Below are positions 24,380-37,942 of a stretch of 64,000 bases of DNA, piece by piece (within the stretch, counting starts at the first letter, position 1; each line of letters opens with the position of its first letter). Origin of the DNA: Epiperipatus broadwayi (lineage: Eukaryota > Onychophora > Udeonychophora > Euonychophora > Peripatidae); NCBI GenBank assembly GCA_028023455.1, contig JAQFVV010000031.1, positions 308,001-372,000 on the forward strand, given 5' to 3'. A program made the position numbers and the translations under genes. The notes under the pieces are model-generated. The model searched no databases. It was given only the letters and a program-made list of their open reading frames with translations, and had not been told where the DNA came from.

Positions 24380-26830
24380 ATTTGGAGCAATGTAGATCCA
24401 ACCTGCTCCCATGTTGCTCTTGTGATGTAGCTTGGAGCAATTAGTTGATCCTTCTTTATGATTTTCTCCATGATATTCTTAAATTTAGTACCATGTGGGT
24501 CTCTTATTCTTTCAATCATTGCTTTACATCTGACACACCATGGCATAATTCACAAAAATTGCCAGTTTTAGGTCAGTAAATAGACCCAGTCCTACATAGT
24601 CTTTAATTGATTTATAGTTTCCATTCATATTGCTGTACCATTTATGAGTTATTGATCTGTAATTGGACATACTAGGACATCTAAGAAAAATGTAGTCAAT
24701 TGACTCCTCCTCTCTCCCACACATCTGGCACCCAAGATCAATCTTCTTGAAATTTCTCCTGTATGCCAAAAAAGAGTTTCTAGGAAGGGAGTCCAGGTTA
24801 ATTTTCTTTAAGAAGTCTTGAAATTTTGCCTCAATGAACCAGAATTTTGATCTCAAAACGAGTTGCTGATTGGTAATCATGAGAGACCCTTTGTTTATGT
24901 TATTTTCACAATGTATTATTTTATGTGCATTACAGTATTTAATTTTTGCTATAATTGAATTTTCATTCAAGTCAACAATCTTCTGAACATTATCAAATAA
25001 TGAGTTCCACCATTATCGGGCAGAGGTCTATCCATTGGTGTGACAACTTCTTGATATGAAATATTCAAGAAATTATTTTGAAGGCTGAACAGCAGGTTAT
25101 AATCTCTCTGGAATATCATGGTTTTGATACAATGGAGTGAAAGGCCATTGAGCCTTCGGGGCATTTGGAGTTTTTGAAGACTGATGGCAGCAAGCTTATG
25201 GCCCCAGAATAGTTTTGCACACAGAGAGTTTATTTTTTTTGATAAATTTTTGGAAGGGGCAGATACCAGATAGGAAATAATTGATTTTCAGGAATATCAG
25301 CAAGTTGAAAAGTCTTACCTTACCATGAAGTAAAATATATATTCTAGAAAGAGAGGTCAATGTGTGGTAAATTTCTGATAAAAAATATTCTTCAATTTCT
25401 CTCCTCATAGCACAGTTTGATTTTGAGAAATTAAAGCCTAAGAATTTCTGTAGATCAGCTGTAAAATTGGAAGTGATTTTCTTCGCAATTAACAAGTTCC
25501 AGGTGATTGATTTTGAATTTGTATTTATCTGAGTACCAATCTAGTATCATCTCTAATTTAGTGACATATTTCTTGGATGGTAGACAGATGAGTATGTTGT
25601 CTATATAAGTGAGGTGTTTAATCTCCCTTACCATGGCAGGTACAAACACTCCAGGCAATGATCTTTCAATTTCCATCAGCAGTGGGTTGGTATATGCTAT
25701 AAAATATAGTGCTAAGTGGAGATCCAGGAGGAATAGACATGGAGGTTCAAACCCAGGCTCGATTTTTTCATTCGTTTTGATGTGGATGATGTTGGCTATT
25801 AGATTTGCAATCATCCTCAAGTAAACATTTGGCACCTCATATACCCAGAGAACTTCAATCAGAATGTTTGACCTAACCGAGTTGAACACCACTGAGATGT
25901 CAAGCTGGATGGCTATCAGTTTTGAAATCTTCCGGGCTCGGATAATATCAATAAAAGTTTTATTTGGACAATTGTGTTGATTGATGATGCCCATTTTTTG
26001 CATATTGGTTAGCAGAAATGTATTTATAAATTTTCACTTGAATTTGATTTTTAATTAATTGTTCTATGACTTTAATTAAGAGGGGAATCATTGAGATAGG
26101 CCTCAAATTATTCAAATCTTGTCTTCCATTCTTTTTCTTTAGGAAGAGTACGAGTGATATTAAATATAAGTTGTTAATCTCTCGACTTCCCTTTTCCAAG
26201 TAGTTTATCATGGCTTTGATTATTGGCACTGAGTATTTTTTAGATGTAGGAGGATGAACTTTGGTATGCCATGCATTCCTGGGTGCACCCTCTCTGTGAG
26301 GCTTTTTAGCTTGATGCAGATTTTCTCAGTGATATCATGAGTTGGGTTATCATATAAGTTGAATAATCCATTGACATTCCTGTTCTGATTAGATTGAAGA
26401 GTTGCCCTAAAGTGTTCTCTAATTTCATAGATCATTTCCAAGCCTACAAGAATGTTGTTATTTATTGCTAATGATAATGGAATCTAAAGTGTTCTCTAAT
26501 TTCATAGATCATTTCCAAGCCTACAAGAATGTTGTTATTTATTGCTAATGATAATGGAATGGGTTTTTGGCTGCCCACTTCCAGTGCCCACCACTTCCAG
26601 TGCCCACCAGAAGTAACTCATGGACCAACAATGTTGGTCTGGCAGGAATCTTTTGGCCTGCTTGATTGATATATATTCAGCCAGAGATCTCTGCTTATTC
26701 CTGTATTGTCATTGCTACATATATTTCACAATTTCATTATCATTTCTTAAAATTTGTTACATTCAAACCCTTTCTGTTTCATACATATTTTCTGCTGAAA
26801 TTAAATCTTTTCTTGATTCTTGGTAAGTAG
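24380..26830 (-). pseudogene. Decayed LINE copy L3 (linker, RT, C-terminal knuckle)
   Basis: A LINE polyprotein remnant read right to left, of the same family as L7 but a diverged subfamily. The linker has HPGMHGIPKF (about 26,290-26,260). RT begins LRPISMIPLLIKVIEQLIK (about 26,105-26,050). Motif A is QLDISVVFNSV (about 25,905). Motif C reads YIDN in place of YMDD (about 25,600), so a catalytic Asp is lost. The C-terminal knuckle is CQMC...LRC (about 24,735-24,680), with the usual His replaced by Tyr. The protein ends in a TRATWEQVGS block (about 24,410) equivalent to ATWSLLK of L7. Several frameshifts and stops break it. Unlike the other copies, no (AAT)n tail is seen at its 3' end. Confidence 0.8.
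26407..26560. repeat. Exact 77-bp tandem duplication inside LINE L3
   Basis: Two identical 77-bp units (26,407-26,483 and 26,484-26,560), each starting CTAAAGTGTTCTCT. About 15 bp further on is an exact 16-bp doublet (CACTTCCAGTGCCCAC twice, about 26,577-26,608). Perfect identity inside an otherwise decayed element implies recent slippage. Confidence 0.85.
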
Positions 26831-27499
26831 TTTTGTCTCTAGACTTACAGCATTTATTAAAACAATATTTTATTTCCTCTACTAATATCATAGGCAGAAT
26901 CTGGAAAATTAATATTGAAATCTGTCAATTATATGAATGGCACTTTTTATTTTCATAGTTCTTGATATAATCAATATATTTATGTACTAATTAAATAGTT
27001 TAAAGTTTGGATGATTATTCTTTCTTATCTGACATGCACTTTTAATTTAATATTTCTAAATATATGTATATTATTAATTGTAACATATTGCATTGAAGAA
27101 CCAGTCATTTTATGTTATAAAATAATTGTCATCATGTTACATGTTTATGTCACATACTGGATTGTCAATGCTAATGCAAACAAATGCTAATAAAAATATT
27201 TATTGTGTATTGCTACAAATTGATATTCTATTCTATATCTGATAGGAACTTATAATAAGCTCTACTGACAACTTCCTTTTTAAGAATAATAATAAAACTA
27301 AATTCATCCTTCATAATATTGGTTAGGAAGTATTTCTAGCTGGATTTATCCATCATCGTTTGTTACCTAATTTGATTATTCAAAGTATGATGTCAATGAA
27401 AAATGGTGATAAAATGATTATGAATTTCCCTGATTATAAAAGTGTTGATTGCTAATGAACTTTATTGTATTTTGAGGGTACAAATGAAGACTTATCTGT
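26831..27499. other. AT-rich spacer between LINE L3 and Merlin remnant
   Basis: No gene or repeat was recognised. Confidence 0.4.
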
Positions 27500-28650
27500 G
27501 CTATTTTCAAATTCAGAGGACTAATTAGTTATTCCTTACTACTATTCAAATATCTAGATACTTAAGTATTTTCCTATTCTCCATGAAAGTCACTACAGAT
27601 CATGCCAAACTTGCTCCAATTATTTGGCAGCCAAAAATCCCTAATGGTATTCAAAATAGTACAGATCACACATCATTTTTGTGAAGTGAACACCACAGAA
27701 ATTTTCCTAAATATGAATCTAAGTGGTGTTGCACAGTTCAAATTTTGTATCCTACTATTTGTCTGAACTTCCCAGACATTCATAGTTTTGCATATACTCA
27801 ACAGTATTGGGACCAACAAAGTTATATCAGTGGTAAACATTGGAAGGTTCAACTTCTGCAGCACTTAATTTGTCATTTTTATAGGTTTTCCAAGAATCTG
27901 AAAAAAACTGTAAATCAATATTTGACATTTTTGTTTTAGAGCTTATATAAAAGAACCACTGTTCCATTGGAATCTTTTACAATGAAGCATTCAATGGTCT
28001 CCCTGCACAATCCACAAAACAACCAGTGCCCTATAAGTATTCTGCCTGCTTAGTTTTTGCACTTTGTAAAAAGGCTTTCACTGATTTCTGAAATTTTGTT
28101 AGACCCTCTGATTTTTCCAGAATCTCTATACAGAAAACTATTTGTGCAAATTTGCCTCTGGTAGTTGTTCTAATCAATCACTATCTTGATAGCCAAATCC
28201 AAGTGTTCTTTTTCCCTATTCAAGAGATATTAATTGTTTGGGACAGCGGTAAATGAATCTGAGTGCAGTCAAAAATGTAGTGTTGGATCCCTCAAACCAT
28301 ATTCCTTTTCAAATGGATATTTGCTATTATAATTTTTCACATTGCATCACCATTGTTTGTCCATTTTCAAATACAGTCCTACATTGTCACTATTAATGCA
28401 TACTTTTTTGGGTGTCAGTATTCTGTAACTTTGAAAATGCTCCATTGCATGTTGTTCTATAGAAGGATGGGTCCAAAATTTTAATCATTTTTTCAAAATG
28501 TGAGGTATACAACAGACAGAAATATGTTACAAAAAACAAAAATGACTTATTAAAAATGAATCATGTTGTGACATCATGCTTAGCCATTATTAGCGTGAAA
28601 TCCCATCATTTGATTACAGTTTTTCTTTGTCAAAAATGGTCAACTGGAAA
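27500..28650 (-). pseudogene. Decayed Merlin/ISXO2-type transposase
   Basis: Read on the minus strand, frames broken by stops still show motifs of the eukaryotic Merlin (IS1016/ISXO2-like) DDE transposase. SDSWKTYKN (about 27,905-27,880) matches the family SDSWKAY. YNFVGPNT...YMQNYEC (about 27,820-27,760) matches the NFVDP.TGAHTQ.IE block. HHLDSYLGKFLW (about 27,730-27,690) matches the C-terminal LLDSYLDEFLW block. Upstream, KFAQIVFCIEILEK and similar pieces (about 28,160-28,050) look coding but are not diagnostic. Terminal repeats were not found. Identification is by motif memory, not by a search. Two Merlin-like elements with 8-bp target duplications lie nearby. Confidence 0.65.
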
Positions 28651-29190
28651 ATATGTAAGTATCAATATTTGTTCTATTTTAATAATTCACCCATGGACTA
28701 ACACCATGAAAGCACTTTAAACTTTTTTGTAATGTAGATGACCCACTGTCACATATGTAAGTAAACAGTATCCTATGGAACCAGAATAAAAATGGAACAA
28801 AGAATAGACATAACTAATTCCATCTAATTTTCAAATAACTGTTTAATGAAATAATTAAATATGAAACATGTGATAAAATTTGAAGCACATACAAAATCAC
28901 ATTGTTTTACCTTTTAAATATATTAAATCATTCTTATATGGAGTGTGTATCTACAAATACACAAATTGGTCTTGCTTATTATGACTATTTCGATATATCT
29001 ATGAGTTTAGTGCTTACTTGATTATCCATCTTAACCTCCTCAAAGATATATACACATAGTGTTCAAAATCATAATTAATTATGTATCATTATTTTATGAA
29101 TTATCATTTTAAAAATAAAATTTTATTCATACTGTTTAGTAAGTATTTATAAAAATATGATACAAAAAAAATCTTACAAGAATGAAAATG
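28651..29190. other. AT-rich spacer before LINE L4
   Basis: No gene was recognised. It ends in a run that grades into trinucleotide repeat (GTA/GCA/ACA). Confidence 0.4.
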
Positions 29191-29241
29191 TAGTAGTAGC
29201 AGTAGCAGCAGCAGCAACAACAACAATAATAAAAACAACAA

Positions 29242-29300
<59 letters not shown>

Positions 29301-29320
29301 ATAGTAGTAGTAGTAGTAGT
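29191..29320. repeat. (TAG)n trinucleotide array
   Basis: Starts as mixed TAG/CAG/CAA/AAT triplets and becomes a long (TAG)n run. It abuts the truncated 5' end of LINE L4, and a short (AGT)n precedes L6 at the same point of the element. Confidence 0.9.
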
Positions 29321-31248
29321 TATCTTAGTCATTTCACTATTCCATATATTTGTAATCTAGCCAATTTTCTATCAAAGAGTATATATAGTGTAACAGGTTT
29401 GTATCCAATTGCCAGAGTGCTTTCAAAAAAAAACCTGAAGCTTTATCTCATCTAATCAACCTTCAGCCAATTTCCATGGGTTCACTGGCCATTAAAATAC
29501 TTTAAAAACTAATCAAAGAACAAATTGAGCCACACATTCTTCCATTATTATCACATCTACAGTTTTACAAAAAAAGGCTTCTCCACAAGCCAAGCAACAC
29601 TCATACTTATGACCATTTTAAGCTCAGTGCAAAAAAATAAAAAACACAATCTCATTGCAGTTCAGAATGACATACAAGCACTTTTGATTCAGTCTCAATT
29701 AATATATTTCTTCAAATGTTCACTAACATGACCATCACCTATTCACTACCACCTAATTATGGATTGCACAATACACTTAATGGTAGAAATTCTTCAATCT
29801 CACTTGATCAATCTAACAATGGTCACCCCTAAGCTTATTACTTTTTACAATCTACATAAATTCACTTTTACAACAAATATCAAATCAAATTACCAGAATA
29901 TAAATCCCACATACACAGTAACACATTACCTGCATAGTCTAAATGAATGGCATCAATGTCTTCCTGCCTTCTCAGAAACAACTCTCCATATTGTAAGTCT
30001 TTCTTAATGACTACACAGCAGTTTAAAAACTGCATTTAAATCCAAAAAAACTACTGCATGAACTTAGTCACAAAGAAATTATTTTCCCAAGTTTACCAAG
30101 GAATATGTATTCTATTCTTATGCTTTCATAAACTTTCCTGGTAATGTCTCATACCACAATCCAAGTTACAAAATTGTGTACTACAAATTATCAACTCATT
30201 TTCTAAGGCATATCTATCCATTTACTCCAAGATACATCTATTAATATTCTCGACTATGAGAAAAATCACATTCTATGCATCTATTATCAAATTTTCAAAA
30301 ATAACCATTTCTGTCATCACCTCCATGTGCAATAAATTGCTCTGGGGATTCAAGACAATATCAATCTCCATAAAATAGATCAACCACCAATTCTTGTACA
30401 ACAGGCTAGGCTTGAACAGCATTTAAGTATTTTATACAAAAAAGCAATTGACTTAATAGCAACTATTACCAACTTATTTTAAAACCTCCAATTCCTGCTG
30501 AAAGTGACCCCTACTGATAAACCTCCTCATTCAACGTCATATCTCATAGATCTTATTTTCCTGATCCAAGATATTACCAACCAGATCAGCTTCATTTACT
30601 TGCAAAATATATTCTGCTTTATCCAGACTTTGGCAATAATTATAGCTTTGCCATGCTTGGCATAAATAACAATTATTTTCTCAGCCATATTTAAAACATA
30701 TGCTCCAGAATTGAAGTTTTCTGACTTCCAAATTAGATTCAACCTACATGCACTTCCAACATCTTTTTTTCTATGGTATCATCATCTGTAAAAAAAATAT
30801 TGACCAATGTCCTAGGCTATGGCATGAAGCCAAGTAACAACAAATACTTAATTCCACACAGCAAATTATGTTAAGTGCATATAGGCAACTCACTACTTCC
30901 ATCTGCCACATAGCTTACTCTTTCCAAAGATTACATATTTCTGTAGCACATGCCTGTTTGCCTTCTGGTGCACTTGTTGCACCTTCTTGTCAGGCAACAA
31001 CACCAAAAATCATTCATTCAACATTTATTAATAAAATATACCAGCTAAAAGCACAGGATAACAACATGGACCCTCTGAATATTTTTTGCAGCAACTTGAT
31101 CAGTCAATAGACAGCAGTCAAACATATAAGAAGTCATAACACCAGTAGGCAGTTATAACAACCTTCTTGAAGATTTCATCTCTTTAATGATACAACTAGG
31201 TACATGAAAAACTGTTTCAGACAGTTCAATACCACAAAAAATTATATC
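29321..31248 (+). pseudogene. Decayed LINE copy L4, coding part
   Basis: A 5'-truncated LINE starting TTATCTTAGTCATTTC, equivalent to the linker segment KHLSHFTAKYLCDLAN of copy L9. It continues through RT (SMGSLAIKIL near 29,475-29,505) and a palm/thumb region (about 30,240-30,430) to the C-terminal stretch (CLPSGALVAPSCQ region, about 30,945-31,000, equivalent to YWCTRCTFL). Stops and frameshifts throughout. The element continues past the Merlin-like insertion into its 3' UTR at 33,483-33,770 and ends in an (ATT)n array. The reading frame is dead. Confidence 0.8.
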
Positions 31249-33482
31249 GGTAAATTTCTATTCCCTGGTGTTAGACGCGGGATGGTGTTGATGCTAATCA
31301 AAAACATATACATATAACGATGCGGGCCGGGCCTGTGATTGATTTTATATAAAAAGATCTGATTTAGATTTCTAATAAAATATTATAGTAACTAATACTA
31401 TATGGTATTACTCTTTCATTTTTGTAAATGTTTATTAATCTTTTTTTTTTTTAATTTGTGTGTGTGTGTCTTTAAAGTTACGGTGTTTTTCTAATTTTTT
31501 TTTAGTTTATGTGTGTCCTTTTAAAGTTACGGTATTTTTTTAAGAGTAAATAAATAATTTTATTAAAAACCAATACGTAATTATAAATATATAAAAAGTA
31601 ATGTAATTTATATACTACAATGTATAATTGATACCTGACTACTATTAGGGGTAAATAATATTACTATTTTAAAAAAAAAAATTTAGAAATTCACATTAAA
31701 TTTAAAAATGATACCAGAATAATTGACGTTTTTTTGGACAGTAATTAATCATAAAATGGGTAGTTTTGTTTGCGTGTATCTGTCAAAAGTTACAGGATTT
31801 TTTTAATCAAAAATAAGACACAATTCTACATTTTTTTTAATTCAATTTAAACAAAATTGCTACATTCACGCTAAATTTACAAATGATACCCGAATAATTT
31901 GCTCTTTTTTTTTTGTTTTTGGACAGTAATTAATCAGAAAGTGGATTCTTTTTGTGTATATATATAAAAAGTACTGTTCTTGAAATACTACACTTCAAAA
32001 TGATACCCGACTATGTTGCAACTTTTTTTTTGGACAGTAATGAATCAGAAAGTGGATTGTTTTTATTAGTGTGTAGATTTTATCAAAAAGCCGTAATATT
32101 ATTGAAATGCTAAATTTAAAAATGATACCTGCGAATAACTTTTTTTTGGGGTATTGACAGTAATTAATTCTGAAAGTGGGTTTTGTTTTCTTTGTGTGTA
32201 TATATAAAAAGATACGATCTTTTTTTCAATCGAAAATAATACGTAATTCTACATAATTCAATTTAACCACAACATTGAAAAAATTCACACTACAATTTTA
32301 AAATATCCTAATTTGCTTTTTTTTGGGGGGGGACAGTAATTAATCAGAAAGTGGGTTCTTTTTAGTGTGTATATCTAAAAAGGACTGCCATGGAAAGATT
32401 CAATTGAAAAATGATACCCGACTAATTTGCTTTCTTTTCTTTTTTTGGGACAGTAATGAATCAGAAAGTAGGTTCTTTTTGTTAGTGGGTCTATATAAAA
32501 AGGTACCATTATTTAAATACTAAATTTAAAAATGATAGCACTAATTTGCATTTCTTTTGACAGTAATTAATTAGAAAGTGGGTTTCTTTTTTTTTTTTGT
32601 AAATCTTGTGTATATATAAAAAATACCGTAATTCAAATACTACATTTAAAAATCAAACCCCGATTAATTTGCTTTCTTTTTTTTTTTTTTTTTTTGGACA
32701 GTAATTAATCAGGAACTGGGTTGTATTTGTTAGTGTGTAGATATAAAAACAAATCTTATTTTGAAATAATAAATGTAAAAAAAATAAAACCCGACTAATT
32801 TTCTTTTTTGGACAAGTAATTACTAATAATTAGACACTGTTTTGTTTTTTTTTGTGCATATATATATATATCAAAAGTAACTCGTCATGGATGAATTCTC
32901 GCGAAAACATTACTTTTCACGTGATCCTCGAAATTTTTGCCATTCCGTACCCTTAAAAGCAATTTTTGAGGGTTACCCGTTCGTAATGGAGTCTTCAGGA
33001 CATTATTACTAAACTTACAACAGTAAAGTAAGTTGCAGCACATTAAAAAAAATATGTCTAATCAAATTTTAAAAAACTATGACTGGCTCAAATACACAAA
33101 CTCTCACATGAAACTACAGAGAAAATAGATATTCTACTATTACAATAAAATGATTAACAAAATCAACTACAGCAGCCAATAAAGGCATTTCTCTTTGCTT
33201 TTAGCATAGAAAAAAGCCATAACCGGCAGCCATGGGAACTCTTTCTGTGTTTTATTATAGAAAGAAGTCTCTTTGTGTTGGCTTCTGTTGCCATCCAACA
33301 TAACGTGAAGACTCTTTTTGCATTTAAAACATAGAAAATTTCCTCTTTTGTTGGGTGAATGCCAATGGAACGGCTAAAAATTGACCATGAGGCTAAAAAT
33401 TGACCGTGAAACGGTATATTTCTAAAAATTGACCTAGAAATAGCGACATCTCGAGGCTAACAACAGGGAATAGAAAATTACC
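31249..33482 (-). mobile_element. Merlin-like DNA transposon, non-autonomous copy 1
   Basis: The ends are GGTAAATTTCTATTCCCTGG and, as reverse complement of the right end, GGTAATTTTCTATTCCCTGT, a terminal inverted repeat of about 30 bp with few mismatches. It is flanked by an exact 8-bp target duplication, ATTATATC (31,241-31,248 and 33,483-33,490). The right-hand part (about 32,930-33,460) is the reverse complement of the left part of the second copy at 43,026. GG-starting inverted repeats with 8-9-bp duplications fit Merlin. hAT also makes 8-bp duplications, so the superfamily call leans on the transposase remnant in copy 2. No transposase frame remains here. It interrupts the 3' UTR of LINE L4. 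Confidence 0.8.
31600..32880. repeat. Minisatellite inside Merlin-like copy 1
   Basis: At least nine diverged units are marked by GGACAGTAATTAATCAGAAA-type cores near 31,738, 31,922, 32,031, 32,155, 32,331, 32,450, 32,561, 32,697 and 32,812, spaced about 110-185 bp. Each also carries AAAATGATACCCGACTAATT-like and TGTGTATATATAAAAAG-like blocks. The array fills more than half of the element. Confidence 0.8.
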
Positions 33483-33770
33483 ATTATATCTAACTGGGCC
33501 AGTCATGATCAAGGCAAATAAACATTAATTCAAAGGTTATGAAATTATGTTTATATAATTAATACTATGTTGTACAAAAAAGTATCATTAACAACAATTC
33601 TGTATAATTACAATTGATATCATTGTATTGTAATCAGCAATGTTAATTAAATTTATTAAAAACAAAGAATTATTCTACCTGAAATGTCTTTGTAACTCTG
33701 ACAAAACCTTTGTAAAATATTTGTAAAACCAATGTAACACATCTTTTGGTATTGTTGAAACATAATAACA
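33483..33770 (+). mobile_element. 3' UTR and terminus of LINE L4
   Basis: Resumes after the Merlin-like insertion, opening with the second ATTATATC duplication, and ends with TATTGTTGAAACATAATAAC, the terminal motif shared by the LINE 3' ends in this window. The (ATT)n array follows immediately. Confidence 0.65.
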
Positions 33771-35216
<1,446 letters not shown>

Positions 35217-35235
35217 GAAGTACTAATAGTAGTAG

Positions 35236-36339
35236 TTATCTTGATCATTTAACTAAAATTTGTAATAGTGATTAGCCAATTTTCTATCCCAGAAAATATA
35301 TAGTGTGAAGGGTTTATATCCAATTATCATAATGGTTTTCATTAAAAATTCTGAATCTGTATCTGATCTTACCAATCTTCTGCAAATCCCCATTTTCCCA
35401 CTAGTCTGTAAAATAATTCACATACTAGTCAAGGACCAAATTGGGATAAACATTCTTCCATTATTATCATATCCACAGTTTTCCAAAAACAGCTCAGCCA
35501 ATCAGCACTCATACATATAACAATTTTAAGCTTAGTTCAAAAAATAAAAAACATAGTCCCATTGCAGTCCAGCTTGACATACAATCCACTTTTGATTGTC
35601 ACAATCAACTTATTTATTCAAATTCTCACTAACATCAATATCCTATCTAGTCTGGCATACCTAGTCATGACTCCCTTATAAATTGTGAGTTACACATCAC
35701 ACTTAATAGTAGAAATTCTTCATACTTCAATCCCACTTATTCAACTGCACAAGTATCATCCTAAACTCATTACTTTTTACTATCTACATAAATTTGATTT
35801 TACAACAAATACAGAATAAAATTACCAGAATCTAAATTCTACACACCCATCAATACATTTCCTTCATAACCTACATGGATAACTCATTTATCAAATTTGT
35901 TTAAACTTGGCAATCAAAATTTACACAATGATTACATTGTCTAACGATAATTTTCTGATTAATATGGTGACTGAGATACCAGGTAGCATTATCCAAGTAT
36001 TCTATATCCAAAATGTCATAAATTTCATTGCATAAATTGTTCAATAGTTCCAAGCTTTCCAATCACTATTATAAGTTAACCCTACTGATAAACCTCAATC
36101 TATATTCCCCATAATTAACAAATATACATACTGGCAAACAAACCCATACTATACACAGTAACCAACTAAGATTTTTTTTCCCATGGTTGGTACTAATAGT
36201 CACCAACTACTCTGCTCCAAAAAATTGTCCCAGGAGCCTAACATTTTCAATTTCCTAGGTCATCTTAAACTACTTGCATTACCAACATCTCATTTTCTCT
36301 GGTATTGATGTCTATACAAATATATATATATATATATAT
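35236..36339 (+). pseudogene. Decayed LINE copy L6, first part
   Basis: Starts TTATCTTGATCATTTAAC after AGT repeats, at the same element position as L4. It contains decayed RT (LLQIPIFPLVCKII near 35,376-35,420, and a start of the palm domain) and then jumps by internal deletions to the C-terminal region, where a block near 36,225-36,300 reads as EPNIFNFL...LLALPTSHFL, equivalent to EPKFFNFL...LSALPTTYFL of L7. The copy is interrupted at a (TA)n tract by the 1.6-kb insertion and resumes at 37,943. Not functional. Confidence 0.8.
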
Positions 36340-37942
36340 TGATATAGGCACATATAATTTTTATCTAAAATTATTATTAAAGTAATCTTTCGTAAAAGAA
36401 AAACATAAAATTAAATGTTGAAGAGTTTATTCAGTTTGTTTTAGAAAAAGATAGGAATTAAATAGTTTTTATTAGTATTCGTAAAAATATAAATATACAA
36501 ATCTCTTTTCATTCAAGTTTAATTAAAGAAAAATAATGTTAAAACTAAATAGTAAATTGTATTAAAAATATATGACCGTATATATGTGCGATTGTCAACA
36601 ATAGAATAAATGTTATTATAAAGTTAAAGAAGATTATTATTAAAAAACACGGCAATGGTTATTAATTAAAATATAAAACAACATCTCTGCATGGCTATTA
36701 CTAATTAAGCAATCTTCCAAAACACGTTTATCAAATGATTATCATTGGAATTTGATAACAGATCTTTGCCGGAGATATTAGAAAGACAACAAGGCGCAGG
36801 TATAAATAGACTTTTTTATCGGACAGTGAATCAGTTCCACAAATTAATTGAGTGAGTGCAGTTCAGAAATTAATTGTGCAGTTAACAAACAAAATGCAGT
36901 GCTGAGAATATTTTGGAACGCACGTTCACCTCCAGCCCAGATGTCCGAGAAAACAGCAGATCTGCCCGTGAAATAATGTCAGCTTAACATCGTAGAAAAT
37001 CTCCGTCCGTATCTAATTGTCTTCGATAGTAATAATCATGAAAATCAGGAAACTCAGCAAGGAAACATCCCAGCCGGCTGGAAGCATTCATACTGGAAGC
37101 ATTCATACTGGGAGAAACAACAAACAAGAAGAAAACAAAGTGTTAAATCTACGTTCAAAATCCTAGGTAAAACATTTGCTTATTTTCGTTTATACTGTAA
37201 TAGCCATTGCATTTCATTAATTCGTGCGAATCCTCCAAGAGTCTAATTATATGAACTCGATATCATACATAAATGAACTATTGATATGTGTGTGATTAAA
37301 TTTCAAATGCTATGTAGTCCTTTATTATCATTATTATGTGTGTGCATTAGTTAATATGTGCATGATCATTCTACCAATATTTATTAATGAAATTAGAGTG
37401 TTCTGTTATTGAATCTATAGGAATATTTAGACTATTTAGAAATGTTAACTTAAAATATGCGTGTGTTTTATTAGAATTATAAAATGTTTAAATTTAGTAA
37501 ATAAATGTTAGTTAATAAATTATCTTTAAAATTAAACTTTATTTGTCGGTCAATTCTTTTTATCAATTCTTTTTATCAATTCTTTTTATAAATTCTTTTT
37601 AACAAATTCTTTATCAAGTCTTTTAACCACTAATTAAGTATAATCTATTAATGATTACAAACAACTGAGCTAGTCGTGGATTTAGGCGTTGGGTTAGTTG
37701 CCACTATTCAAAGTGCGTTGTCTATTCTTTTAGAATAAGCAGCTGGCGCCCGTGTTTATACACAAACAAAAAAGTGCTTTGAACTTGGTGTTGAACTCAA
37801 CAGTTGAGAAGAAGTTATGTCCTGGAAATGTAACGTTAGTTATATACTTTATAGCTATCGTTTGGGCATACATACTCTCCGAGTATGTTCTTCTCTGCCT
37901 AAGAGGCCGGTGATTCGAATACACATATTCGAATATGGTTCA
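36340..37942 (+). mobile_element. 1.6-kb LTR-like insertion inside LINE L6
   Basis: LINE homology breaks exactly here and resumes on the other side (36,310 to 37,955), so this block is an insertion. It starts TGATATAGG and ends GGTTCA, so TG...CA as in LTRs, with AT-repeat flanks that allow a 4-bp ATAT duplication. Inside are TATAAATAG (about 36,800) followed about 28 bp later by GAATCAGTTC, resembling an LTR promoter and initiator. A 13-bp tandem repeat (CAATTCTTTTTAT, about 37,551-37,600) follows. TGGCGCCCGTG (37,744-37,754) resembles a tRNA-Lys primer-binding site. It may be a solo LTR or an LTR plus leader. The strand follows the promoter-like features. Confidence 0.55.
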
